A stretch of DNA of 32,742 bases from an uncultured Collinsella sp. (GCA_958370325.1 CATXJW010000024.1:1-32742), one strand, 5' to 3'. Numbered from the stretch's first letter, positions 1-8,815 are shown. The notes: generated from the letters alone by a model not told the origin. Numbers and translations: made by a program.

Positions 1-1
1 T

Positions 2-2664
2 GTTTTGGAGCAGTGTCGATCTAACTGGTAATCAAACGAAGTCGTAGTATGTCACGTACCCCAGCAAGTTTTGGAGCAGTGTCGATCTAACTGGTAATCA
101 AACATAGACAGATAGCCAACACGGACCGGGGTTGTTTTGGAGCAGTGTCGATCTAACTGGTAATCAAACGCGGACGGCTTGACCGTCCTTAGTGGCCTGT
201 TTTGGAGCAGTGTCGATCTAACTGGTAATCAAACCCGCATAGTCTACACTGGACGCAGCCTTCAGTTTTGGAGCAGTGTCGATCTAACTGGTAATCAAAC
301 GATTGAGGTATTCGGGAACTTGCCCGATACGTTTTGGAGCAGTGTCGATCTAACTGGTAATCAAACTGCGGTAGCTGCAACGGAGCCTTTGAGATTGTTT
401 TGGAGCAGTGTCGATCTAACTGGTAATCAAACGACTCCGGGGGGCCGAACGCAACTAGGCAGTTTTGGAGCAGTGTCGATCTAACTGGTAATCAAACCAT
501 CTCGCCGACACAGTTCCCACTTCCATGTTTTGGAGCAGTGTCGATCTAACTGGTAATCAAACGCATGCTCTGCTGCATTTGAGCGCGTTGCTGTTTTGGA
601 GCAGTGTCGATCTAACTGGTAATCAAACTGCTATAGACGCATATACCTTTGCGATTGCGTTTTGGAGCAGTGTCGATCTAACTGGTAATCAAACTGCGGT
701 AGCTGCAACGGAGCCTTGGAGATTGTTTTGGAGCAGTGTCGATCTAACTGGTAATCAAACAGGTCGCGCGGGTCTCCGTAAGTGTCGTCGGTTTTGGAGC
801 AGTGTCGATCTAACTGGTAATCAAACTGGCGAAAGCGGCGCGGTGGAGTTTACAAGTTTTGGAGCAGTGTCGATCTAACTGGTAATCAAACCCAAGATCC
901 GTTTGATTTCTCGAGTTACGCGTTTTGGAGCAGTGTCGATCTAACTGGTAATCAAACACGTATTAACTCCCCACGCGGCCATATCGTGTTTTGGAGCAGT
1001 GTCGATCTAACTGGTAATCAAACAGGAGCGCCGCCGTGAGCAAAAACCAGACGTTTTGGAGCAGTGTCGATCTAACTGGTAATCAAACCGTGTGCCATGA
1101 GTGCTATACGGGATGGAGTTTTGGAGCAGTGTCGATCTAACTGGTAATCAAACCCCTTTGCCTTGTCGCCAGACTTGATCTTGTTTTGGAGCAGTGTCGA
1201 TCTAACTGGTAATCAAACCATCGAGCATGTTAAAATCCTCGCTCTCTCGTTTTGGAGCAGTGTCGATCTAACTGGTAATCAAACCTCGCCCTGTATGCAT
1301 CGCTCGCACGTCCAGTTTTGGAGCAGTGTCGATCTAACTGGTAATCAAACGGTAGGAATACCGTCATACCCCATCGCTTGTTTTGGAGCAGTGTCGATCT
1401 AACTGGTAATCAAACCAATTTGCATCCACAGTAGGGGCAATACTGTTTTGGAGCAGTGTCGATCTAACTGGTAATCAAACTCGCCGGGCGTGATGCCTAC
1501 ACCAACGGCAGTTTTGGAGCAGTGTCGATCTAACTGGTAATCAAACCAAGCTCTACGACGAGATAATGGACATGCGTTTTGGAGCAGTGTCGATCTAACT
1601 GGTAATCAAACAGGCCGCTTGCCCGGTAACCGCCGGCCATGGTTTTGGAGCAGTGTCGATCTAACTGGTAATCAAACCGCGATGTTGTCGGTGATATCGA
1701 GCAGTGTGTTTTGGAGCAGTGTCGATCTAACTGGTAATCAAACACGCGCCGACCCGATGCGCTCATAAGGGCGTTTTGGAGCAGTGTCGATCTAACTGGT
1801 AATCAAACCGATCGCGGAGTCGGCCGATACCAGCTTGCGTTTTGGAGCAGTGTCGATCTAACTGGTAATCAAACTAGCGACCTGACGACTACCATCACAG
1901 GCAGGTTTTGGAGCAGTGTCGATCTAACTGGTAATCAAACCAACGGCTGGTATCTTGGTCGGGGAATGCAGTTTTGGAGCAGTGTCGATCTAACTGGTAA
2001 TCAAACCCGATTCGCCCGCGTTGGCAATCATCTTCTGTTTTGGAGCAGTGTCGATCTAACTGGTAATCAAACACGACAATCGACCACCTAGCTGGTACAT
2101 GGGTTTTGGAGCAGTGTCGATCTAACTGGTAATCAAACAAGTGCATGTGTGGCTGGGTTTCGTCTCTGGTTTTGGAGCAGTGTCGATCTAACTGGTAATC
2201 AAACGGATCCGAATTCCCAATTCGCGGATTTGAGGTTTTGGAGCAGTGTCGATCTAACTGGTAATCAAACTCAAATACCGACTCGTTGACGCCGAGAAGG
2301 TTTTGGAGCAGTGTCGATCTAACTGGTAATCAAACTGATCGACCGGCCTGACAACCCGACATGCCGTTTTGGAGCAGTGTCGATCTAACTGGTAATCAAA
2401 CGTGCGCAGCATTGACCAAGACCGTTATAAGTTTTGGAGCAGTGTCGATCTAACTGGTAATCAAACGCAATCCGCGAACACGTGAACGCAAAAGTCGTTT
2501 TGGAGCAGTGTCGATCTAACTGGTAATCAAACACCTCATCACCAAGGTGCACAAGGCCTCGGGTTTTGGAGCAGTGTCGATCTAACTGGTAATCAAACCG
2601 CGCCTACCGGGCAGACGAGAACCTGCTTGTTTTGGAGCAGTGTCGATCTAACTGGTAATCAAAC
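2..2664 (+). CRISPR. Type II-like CRISPR array, 41 repeats / 40 spacers
   Basis: A 36-bp direct repeat (begins GTTTTGGAGC, ends AATCAAAC) occurs 41 times with no variant seen. Repeat starts run from 2, 68, 134, 199 to 2563 and 2629. Of the 40 spacers, 27 are 30 bp and 13 are 29 bp. Repeat length, the GTTTT start, AAAC end, weak internal symmetry and 30-bp spacers match type II (Cas9) arrays, where a repeat beginning GUUUUxGAGC pairs with tracrRNA. On that model transcription runs left to right, and the leader, cas9/cas1/cas2 and tracrRNA lie off the left edge. Base 1 appears to be the last base of another spacer, so the array is cut by the window. Spacers 6 (367-396) and 11 (695-724) differ by one base. 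The last repeat is not degenerate and ends 2 bp before the stop of a convergent gene. The subtype (II-A or II-C) cannot be set without cas genes. Confidence 0.98.
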
Positions 2665-2666
2665 CT

Positions 2667-2888
2667 CTAGCGCTCTTTGAATTGAGCAAGCATCTGCCCG
2701 AAGAAGCTGAGTCCGGATGGCTCATAAATGAGCGAACCGCCGTCTGCGGTCCTGTAGAGCCCGCAGGGGAGGTAACGCCCGTCGGGGAGGACATAGAGGT
2801 TGGCTTCTTCCTTCAGTCCTGCTGGAAGAAGCGGAATTCTGTTTTCGTCCACATGGAACTCGTCTATATTTGCGGTCTCTCTTTCCAT
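2667..2888 (-). CDS. Small protein of unknown function beside the CRISPR array
   Basis: A 73-residue protein that I do not recognise. The start is well supported: AGGAGG lies 5 nt upstream of the ATG. It begins MERETANIDEF, has a centre with LYVLPDGRYLPCGLYRTADGG, which reads like a short beta-hairpin, and ends AQFKER. It has no signal peptide, no membrane segment and a single cysteine. It lies 35 bp downstream of the broken ADP-ribosylglycohydrolase gene on the same strand, so the two are probably co-transcribed. Its stop codon is 2 bp from the last CRISPR repeat, and transcription converges with the array. No terminator hairpin is visible between them. A partner role for the glycohydrolase is possible but is only suggested by position. 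Confidence 0.75.
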   Translation of the reverse strand: MERETANIDEFHVDENRIPLLPAGLKEEANLYVLPDGRYLPCGLYRTADGGSLIYEPSGLSFFGQMLAQFKER

Positions 2889-2923
2889 GGTGCCTCCTGA
2901 ACAGTTTCTATCGTAAGTGCGCC

Positions 2924-3711
2924 CTAAAACAAGCAGTTCTCAATCAGCTCTTTACCGCGCAGGGTGTCGATCCATTCCTGAGGAATAGCATTGAAGCCGT
3001 ATTTTGCTCCTGCGAGGGCGCCTGCGACGGCTGCGGTGGTGTCGGTGTCGTCGCCTAGGTTGACGGCGGCAAGCACGCAATTTTCGTAACTGTTGGTGTT
3101 GACAAAGCACCAGCTGGCGGCCTTAAGGGTGTCGCGCACGAAGCCACCTGACCTGATTTCCTGCTCGGGCACGCCTTTCAGATGGAGTGCCCACGAGGGG
3201 AGCATGTCGTTCATCACATCCCTCATCAGCTCGAAAATATGATGCATGCGTCGGTCGACGTTCTGTGGGCGTGCGTAATTGCGGAGACCTCGCGGATCTC
3301 GTTGTTCGTCGCATCGGTGAACGCCAGGGGAGCGATACGCATGAGCGAGCCGTTGCCGTTGTCGCGCTCGCCGGAGCCTCCTTTGCCGGTGTGCAAGGCG
3401 CGGGCGGTCGTACCGCCGTAATCGAAAATGCCGTCGATCGTATACTCGCCACGGGCAATCCAACCGACGAACTTGTCGCGCATGTCCGCGGTTTCGACGT
3501 GCCCGAGCTCCCTAATCGAGTCACAGGTAGCAAGCGTCATGGATGTGTCGTCGCTCCAGGTGCCGGCGGGCTGCCCATGCGTGCCGTAGCCAATCATGTC
3601 CGCGCATTCAAACGTGCCGCGGGGCCTGAACTCGTAAGGAACGCCCAGTGCGTCGCCGACGGCGAGCCCATAGATGCAGCCGCGCAGTGTTGTTTTCGGT
3701 CTGTCTGTCAT
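2924..3711 (-). pseudogene. ADP-ribosylglycohydrolase (DraG/ARH family), frameshifted
   Basis: This family removes ADP-ribose from proteins or small molecules using two Mg ions. The first frame (3711 down to 3226) carries GLAVGDALGVPYEF, WSDDTSMTLAT and GNGSLMRIAPLA. The second frame continues to 2924 with the C-terminal metal motif LGDDTDTTAAVAGALAGAKYG. Together these give all expected metal-binding blocks over about 262 codons, the usual family length. The frames separate at a run of four A on the plus strand (3234-3237). One surplus base there makes frame one end IIFSS-stop, while frame two reads IFELMRDVM. An AGAGGAG site precedes the ATG at 3711. The break could be a true mutation, a slippage site or an assembly error. 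As written, the product would lose the second metal motif and be inactive. The 73-residue gene follows downstream. Confidence 0.88.
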
Positions 3712-3774
3712 GGAAAGCTCCTCTTATCCCGGGTGATGTGGAGCGCCATCGGTGGTGTCGGTCGCAACGTATTG

Positions 3775-4827
3775 CTATCCTTGTGCTTCGCCATTAGTCG
3801 CTTCGTTGATGGCGCGGTACTCGGCACTCAGCTCGCGCGCCAGCTCTTCCTTACTTGGAAGATACGGCAGGTATTTGGCGGCAAACACTTGGTCGTTGTC
3901 TTCGGGCAGCGTGTACTCGACAATCGAATCGCTTTTGTCCGCGCAGGGCACGATGCCTATGGGCGGATTGTCGCCTTCGTTCATGAGCTCGCGCGTGTAG
4001 TAGTTCACATACATTTGCATCTGGCCCAAGTCCTGGTGCGTAAGATCGTCCGTCTTAAGGTCGATAAGCACGAAGCAGCGCATCAGATAGTTGTAAAACA
4101 CAAGGTCAATATAGAAATGGCGCCCATCAAAGGTGATACGCTTTTGGCGCGCCTCGAAAGCGAAGCCACGGCCAAGCTCCAGCAGGAACTTCTGAAGATG
4201 TGTGATGAGCGCCTGCTCTAGATCGCTCTCGCGAAACGCAGCATCGTCCGAGAAACCTAAAAACTCCAGTACATATGGATCGCGGATGATATCCTCGGGG
4301 CGACGAGCCGGGGCGCTCTCTTGGATTTCTTGGGTGACGGCCTCCTTGTCCTTGCTGGCAAGCAGGCGCTCGCGGAACATGGTGTTGATCTGACGCTCGA
4401 GCTGACGCGTGCTCCAACGAGAATCGGCGCATTCGTTCATGTACCAGGCGCGAGCATCAGGGTCGGGAATGCGCATCAACCTGCGGTAATGAGTCCAGCT
4501 CAATTCGCTACGCAGTGCGTCGCGAATTGGAAACGCAAGAAAGAACTGACGCATATTGCGAAGGTTTGCGATGCCAAAGCCTCTTCCGAAATCCGCGGTA
4601 AGCCTTCTGGAGAGGCCTGCAATCAATGCCTCTCCATATGCTGCGCGCTCCTCTCCGCCCTGCTCGTCAACAATGCTCTTGCCGATCTCCCAATACGCCT
4701 CAACCATCGCAAAGTTAACGGCGGTATAGGCCTTGTCGCGAGCGGCGTTGAGAATTGAGGAGACCTGCTTGTAAAAACCTTCGGGCACGATTGCCGATTC
4801 TCCACGGTTTACCAGTTCGCCCATCAC
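3775..4827 (-). CDS. DUF1016/YhcG-type PDDEXK nuclease-domain protein
   Basis: A 350-residue protein with the two-part layout of the YhcG family. The N-terminal DUF1016 region (about 15-165) includes VEAYWEIGKSIV, FGIANLRNMRQFF and LSWTHYRRLMRI. The C-terminal PDDEXK nuclease-like region (about 185-330) includes RDPYVLEFLGF, a helix with LEQALITHLQKFLLELG, FYIDLVFYN and CFVLIDLKT, which supply the D and D-x-K positions. The length matches the family. The start is set at the first of two ATGs; AGAGGA lies upstream at a long spacing, so a nearby GTG is possible. Family members are often found near restriction-modification and other defence genes, and the CRISPR array nearby fits that setting. 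The substrate is unknown. No methylase or restriction subunit is present here. Confidence 0.9.
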   Translation of the reverse strand: MMGELVNRGESAIVPEGFYKQVSSILNAARDKAYTAVNFAMVEAYWEIGKSIVDEQGGEERAAYGEALIAGLSRRLTADFGRGFGIANLRNMRQFFLAFPIRDALRSELSWTHYRRLMRIPDPDARAWYMNECADSRWSTRQLERQINTMFRERLLASKDKEAVTQEIQESAPARRPEDIIRDPYVLEFLGFSDDAAFRESDLEQALITHLQKFLLELGRGFAFEARQKRITFDGRHFYIDLVFYNYLMRCFVLIDLKTDDLTHQDLGQMQMYVNYYTRELMNEGDNPPIGIVPCADKSDSIVEYTLPEDNDQVFAAKYLPYLPSKEELARELSAEYRAINEATNGEAQG

Positions 4828-4992
4828 TGTCGCCCCACTTTCCTCTTGTGGAATGCATCTTTATTGCATTTAGTTTAAAGCCTCGCGCGGACACGAATTG
4901 CTTTGCTGTCTAGCACCTTCGCATGGGAGCCTTGCGGTGACTAAAATGTGGCAATAGAGGCAGTTTTAGCGAACCCCGCGGGAGCGACACGC

Positions 4993-5262
4993 ATGGATAA
5001 CAACACTTTGCTGTTCCAGGACAAAGGTTCGGGTAGGTTTAAAGACGTCAAGATCTACCCCAACCGTATTGAGGTGCTCAAGAAGGGTACTTTCGGCGGC
5101 AAGCACACCGAAATTGTCTATCTTAAGGACATTACGGGGGTCAACAGGATCAAGGGCCGCGACGTTTTCCTACGTAACAGGCTGTTGACTGCTTGTGTCT
5201 TTAGCCTGAGCAGCCGCTCCCAAGCTCAGGAGTTCGTGAATGCGCTGAACATGGTGATGTAG
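4993..5262 (+). CDS. Small PH-like domain protein
   Basis: An 89-residue protein beginning MDNNTLLFQDKG. The pattern of short beta strands (VKIYPNRIEVLKK, TEIVYLKDITGVNRIKG) followed by a C-terminal helix (RSQAQEFVNALNMVM) resembles bacterial pleckstrin-homology-like domains. The ATG at 4993 was chosen because GGGAG lies 8 nt upstream. An in-frame GTG at 4948 would add 15 residues of low-quality sequence and has a weaker ribosome site. It is a single gene, with a divergent nuclease gene upstream and a shared terminator hairpin downstream. The ligand and role are unknown; the fold assignment is from sequence pattern only. Confidence 0.75.
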   Translation: MDNNTLLFQDKGSGRFKDVKIYPNRIEVLKKGTFGGKHTEIVYLKDITGVNRIKGRDVFLRNRLLTACVFSLSSRSQAQEFVNALNMVM

Positions 5263-5290
5263 CCGATAACGGCGTTCGGGCTAAGGTAAA

Positions 5291-5325
5291 AATCGGGGCG
5301 CAGAACGGTATTCTGCGCCCCGATT
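5291..5325. terminator. Bidirectional rho-independent terminator
   Basis: A perfect 15-bp stem (5291-5305 with 5311-5325) closes a 5-nt loop. On the minus strand the stem is followed by a T run (TTTTT), which suits the end of the phospholipase-like gene (5355). On the plus strand it lies 28 bp after the PH-like gene. Confidence 0.9.
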
Positions 5326-5354
5326 GCGTTGATGCGCCCAAAAGACTGGCTTGC

Positions 5355-7844
5355 CTATTCGTTAACGTCCTCGGTATTGTCGCGGTCACTGGCAAGCATT
5401 GCTGCGCCGGCGACCGTCGTCGCTACGGCGGCGGCAGCGAGCCCGGCGGCAACGCCAGAACCGTCGCCCGTGTTGGCGAGTTTTCCGCCCGAGCCCTTGC
5501 CCTTGTTGTCCTTGCCGTTCTTGTCGGTGCTGCTCGCGTTGGTGCCGTTGCCGGCGCCGGTGCCGCCTGCACTGCCCGAGGCCGCTACGGTAAAGCTTGC
5601 GGCTCCGTCGCTGGCGAGCGTGTAGTTCTGCGCCGCGTCGCCCAAGAGACCGTTCACGCGCACCCAGTACGTTCCTGCGGCAAATGTTTCGCCCTCGGCC
5701 ATTGCCGTGCCCGGAGCGCCGTTCGCGTCGTGCACAAACTCGAGCTGGGCCGTGCAGGCATCGGTTTCGAGCTTGCCCTCGAGTGATGCCGCAATCTTGG
5801 CGCGCACGTCTTCGCCGGCCTTAAGGCCTTCGAGTCCCTCAAAATGGGGCGTCAGCGCGCGTGGATCGATATCGATGGGCACAGAGCCCTGCAGCCCCGT
5901 AACGGTCTCGTTGCCCAGGGCGTCGACATCCACGTATTCAATGGCAAACGCATGGCCCGAAGCTGTCGCGTTGAGCGCGGTGCTGCTGTCAGCAAGGCGG
6001 AAATGACCCTCGCCAACGGTCTTGCCATCCTGGAATGAGGCATCGCTCAGCGAGTCGCCGTACGTCATGCGCATGCGGGTCGGGAGATAGTACGGGAGAT
6101 AGTACGAAGCCGTCTGCTTGTGCTCCGTATCGTAATTGCGCTGGTAGATGCTCCGGGCCAGCGCTGCATCAACAAAGTCGGATGCGATGATGCCAATGTG
6201 CTTGAGGTAATCTGACTTTGTATCCTCGGTGCCGCTGGGATTGATGTACGGGCTCTTATACAGATGCTCGTTGACTACTCGTGCCGAGGTAAAAGGATTG
6301 CCTCCGTGCGACAAGCCCGTGCAGCTGGTGTAGTTGATAGACCAGCAACGCTCCTGGACTTGCACCTTGGCCCCGTTATCGTCCTCGACATCTACCTCGT
6401 TGCGCGTGCGCCCGGTCGTTTCTTTCAGCGCATTATCGACCCAGCTGAGCTTGTCGGTTCCCGTGAGTTTGTACTTGTCCTGGGCGTATACCTTGGTGCA
6501 ATAGGGCTCTTTGTCGCCTGTTTCCCCCGCGGCTTCAAAGCCCTGCGCGTCTTGGACGAGACACATAGTGGCGCTGTCGGAGTGAGCCTTGATCTTGTCA
6601 TCCCATTCGGTAAGGTCGAGGCCCCACGTGTGGCCGCTTACACTGTTGCCGGCGAGCCTAAATCGACGCAGCAGAACGATCTTTCCGCGCACCTCGTGTA
6701 GCGTGGGGGTTCGGCTCGACGTATAGAACAGTTTGGGGTTGTCGTCCAAAACCTTGGCGAAAGCCGTCGTAACACTTTCGTCGGTAGCCTCGTCGTTGCC
6801 TCGTGATACAAGCATGATGAGCGCTTCTGTCGGGTTTTCGTTCAAAAACGTTTTGAAGTAGCCTATGACATCGGAAAGATGCATAAAGTACGCGTCTTTT
6901 TTGAGCAGGTAGTAATCCCCGTGGTCGATACCGGGGTCGTCGCCCTTTCCGAGCCGGATATCAAAATAGCGAATGCCTTCGAGCAACTGCGTGGGAATGT
7001 AATCCTGCTGGCATTTTACTTGCGAGGATTGGGGCTCAGTGTCGTTGTCCACGCTGCAGGTGCCCGAATCGTGCGTACCCGGGATGCTCAGCTCGTCGAG
7101 GAACTTGTTGTCGTCGACGTATTTCATCCAACATGGCCCATCGACGTAGCTGCTGTACGTGATCCAGTCGAGGCTGCTAACCGTGGCATCGTTCTTTTTC
7201 ATGTCGTAACCGATAAGTTCGAGCTCCCACGGAATGCTCTTACTCTTATGGCAGATCTTATTGTTGTCCTGGTCTTCGCCGTTCGATTCTATTGCCAGGT
7301 ACTTAATGTCTTTTTTCTCGGTTTCTTTCTCGACCGTGCGGTCTCGGATGATATAGGTTCCGTTTGATTGACGCTCGAACGCAAAAGCGCGGCTGGGCTT
7401 GTTGTCATACTCGCCGCCCCATACGTGGATGACCTTTCCATCTTTGTCAGAGTCGTCGTCGACCGACCAAATGCTGTAGCCCGTCTTTTTATGCTCTTCG
7501 AAATTGAGCAAGGTGCGGATAGCATACCAGTTTGTATCGTCATTCTTGGTCGTTACGTTCTCAAGGATGAGCTTGCTGGACGTGCCGTCGTTAAACAGGT
7601 GGCAGACGTTGCCGCGAACGTTGCCGTCTTGGTTGACGCTCGCGGTGCGAAAATAGCCCGCGGGGCGAAGGCGAATGACGAAATTGTCGAGGCTGTCCGA
7701 CGGTGCGGGTATGTTGTCTGCAAATGCCGCTCGCAGGGGAATGCCCGGCGCTGCGGTTTCGGGCAGGCTTGCAAGTGGTGACAACGCCGCAAGCCCTAGG
7801 CCCAGCGTAAACGCTCGGCGGCTGATGGCATGGTGTTCGGTCAT
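5355..7844 (-). CDS. Tat-exported PI-PLC X-domain surface protein
   Basis: An 829-residue exported protein. Residues 1-42 form a Tat-type signal (SRRAFTLGLGLAAL, ending near AFA). Residues about 50-215 look like a ricin- or fascin-like beta region. Residues about 240-480 are a phosphatidylinositol-specific phospholipase C X domain with IPGTHDSGT (His258, Asp259), RYFDIRLG (Arg297) and DHGDYY (His308), the spacing expected for the general acid/base pair. A C-terminal Ig-like region (about 600-750), a Ser/Gly/Lys linker and a sortase-like tail follow: LANTGD at 789 and a hydrophobic segment at about 796-818. The final tail is acidic (DRDNTEDVNE) instead of basic, which is unusual for sorting signals. 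GGAG lies 5 nt before the ATG, and a terminator lies at 5291-5325. The likely role is cleavage of phosphoinositides or GPI anchors outside the cell; the actual substrate is unproven. Confidence 0.9.
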   Translation of the reverse strand: MTEHHAISRRAFTLGLGLAALSPLASLPETAAPGIPLRAAFADNIPAPSDSLDNFVIRLRPAGYFRTASVNQDGNVRGNVCHLFNDGTSSKLILENVTTKNDDTNWYAIRTLLNFEEHKKTGYSIWSVDDDSDKDGKVIHVWGGEYDNKPSRAFAFERQSNGTYIIRDRTVEKETEKKDIKYLAIESNGEDQDNNKICHKSKSIPWELELIGYDMKKNDATVSSLDWITYSSYVDGPCWMKYVDDNKFLDELSIPGTHDSGTCSVDNDTEPQSSQVKCQQDYIPTQLLEGIRYFDIRLGKGDDPGIDHGDYYLLKKDAYFMHLSDVIGYFKTFLNENPTEALIMLVSRGNDEATDESVTTAFAKVLDDNPKLFYTSSRTPTLHEVRGKIVLLRRFRLAGNSVSGHTWGLDLTEWDDKIKAHSDSATMCLVQDAQGFEAAGETGDKEPYCTKVYAQDKYKLTGTDKLSWVDNALKETTGRTRNEVDVEDDNGAKVQVQERCWSINYTSCTGLSHGGNPFTSARVVNEHLYKSPYINPSGTEDTKSDYLKHIGIIASDFVDAALARSIYQRNYDTEHKQTASYYLPYYLPTRMRMTYGDSLSDASFQDGKTVGEGHFRLADSSTALNATASGHAFAIEYVDVDALGNETVTGLQGSVPIDIDPRALTPHFEGLEGLKAGEDVRAKIAASLEGKLETDACTAQLEFVHDANGAPGTAMAEGETFAAGTYWVRVNGLLGDAAQNYTLASDGAASFTVAASGSAGGTGAGNGTNASSTDKNGKDNKGKGSGGKLANTGDGSGVAAGLAAAAVATTVAGAAMLASDRDNTEDVNE

Positions 7845-8149
7845 AACTTCTCCATTCGCAGAGTGCGGTTATGCGATAGTTTTGGTCACTATACTGCCCA
7901 GATGTTTAAAGATGCTGGTTTAATTGTCTGCGCGGCGCAATAAATCGGTGGGCGGACGTGTTGGGGTGTTTGTCGTTTTCGTACTGTTGCCACATTTGGG
8001 GCGGTTCCGGCGTCCGGCATCCTCGCGTTCGTCGGCTACAGGCATAAGAAAGGGAGGGTCGGTTTACCGGCCCTCCCTGGGTACGAAGCGCTGGGGTACC
8101 GTCGCTTGTTTGCACTGCGCCCGTGTTTCCCGTTGCGCTCGCCAGTCGC
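7845..8149. other. Intergenic region without a gene
   Basis: About 305 bp between the phospholipase-like gene and the first lipoprotein gene. It holds the promoter side of 5355-7844 (a weak ATAGT/ACTAT symmetry near 7875-7895) and the terminator at 8051-8078. Overlapping short reading frames here have no ribosome site and no recognisable protein. Confidence 0.6.
8051..8078 (-). terminator. Terminator of the first lipoprotein gene
   Basis: A 12-bp stem (AGGGAGGGTCGG with CCGGCCCTCCCT, one mismatch) closes a TTTA loop. On the minus strand it is followed by TTTCTTAT. It lies about 70 bp past the stop at 8150. Confidence 0.75.
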
Positions 8150-8743
8150 TTAGCGCTTGATCTCGATATCGTCGAGCTTGACGTCCATGGCCTCGGTCTT
8201 GGCCTTGGCAATGTCATCGGCAAATTCCAGGGATTTCATCATGGTCTCGACGGCGTCCTTGTGCTCCTCGACATTGTCGATGCTCACGTAAACGCTGCCG
8301 CCGCCTGCTTCGGTGAAGTACTCAGTCGTTACGCCGCCCGAGTGTGTATAGGAAGCGTTGCGCCAAGTCTTGCCGTTGTACTTGACGGGATCATTCTCGG
8401 TCCACTCAAAGTTGGCCTTCCATTTGGCCTCGTAGTCGAACAGCTCGTCAGCGTTCTTGTCAGAGTCGAAGACAGGGATGAAGCGATCGCTGGCGTGCTC
8501 GCTCTCGGTGAACTTAAACTGGGCCCTGTCGGCGGTGTCGCCGGCAACGTCGGTGATCTCGACGCCCTCGGGCACCTCGACCTTAAACCAAATGAAGTCG
8601 GTCCTCATATCCACGGCTGGCTTTTCTGCGCCGCCGCCACCGCCACTGCCGGTAGTGCCGCCGCTTCCGCCGCAACCCACCAGGGAGACTGCGGCAAAGA
8701 GACTGATGCAGAGGGTGAGAATCGCAAAGGCCTTCTTTTTCAT
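8150..8743 (-). CDS. Lipoprotein, member of a tandem paralogous pair (copy A)
   Basis: A 197-residue secreted lipoprotein. The signal MKKKAFAILTLC ends in the lipobox LVGCGG (lipidated Cys24), followed by a Gly/Ser linker. The mature domain (about 45-190) opens with TDFIWFKVEVPEGVEI and contains DRAQFKF, DRFIPVF, YNGKTW, GSVYVSIDN and MKSLEFADDI. This domain matches copy B (8985-9587) block by block, so the pair arose by duplication. I do not recognise the domain. The strand-rich pattern and the final helix bearing a SLEF motif resemble other small Coriobacteria lipoproteins. GGAGG lies upstream of the ATG. The gene has its own terminator (8051-8078), and the shared 19-bp motif lies 73 bp upstream. 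The location is the outer face of the cytoplasmic membrane; the function is unknown. Confidence 0.88.
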   Translation of the reverse strand: MKKKAFAILTLCISLFAAVSLVGCGGSGGTTGSGGGGGAEKPAVDMRTDFIWFKVEVPEGVEITDVAGDTADRAQFKFTESEHASDRFIPVFDSDKNADELFDYEAKWKANFEWTENDPVKYNGKTWRNASYTHSGGVTTEYFTEAGGGSVYVSIDNVEEHKDAVETMMKSLEFADDIAKAKTEAMDVKLDDIEIKR

Positions 8744-8815
8744 GGTCGTGTCCTCCTCGATCTGTAACCGCCCATGGATTACCTGCCTTTACTGTACGCG
8801 TGGACGGCTCGCTAG

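Noticed and set aside
1678..1707. A spacer ending in GAGCAGTGT, identical to part of the CRISPR repeat
   Set aside because: A 9-base match is short enough to be chance, and the spacer length and borders are normal.
179..2146. Open reading frames across the array with a repeated FWSSVDLTGNQT (plus) or FDYQLDRHCSKT (minus) peptide
   Set aside because: They are the CRISPR repeat translated in frame by chance; there are no ribosome sites, and spacer length changes break the frames.
4852..4870. AATGCA/TGCATT inverted repeat upstream of the DUF1016 gene
   Set aside because: Arms of 6 bp in an AT-rich stretch are weak evidence for an operator.
7980..7991. A 12-base match (GTACTGTTGCCA) to the end of the MITE-like element
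   Set aside because: Matches of this length are expected by chance in a window of this size, and the flanks do not align.
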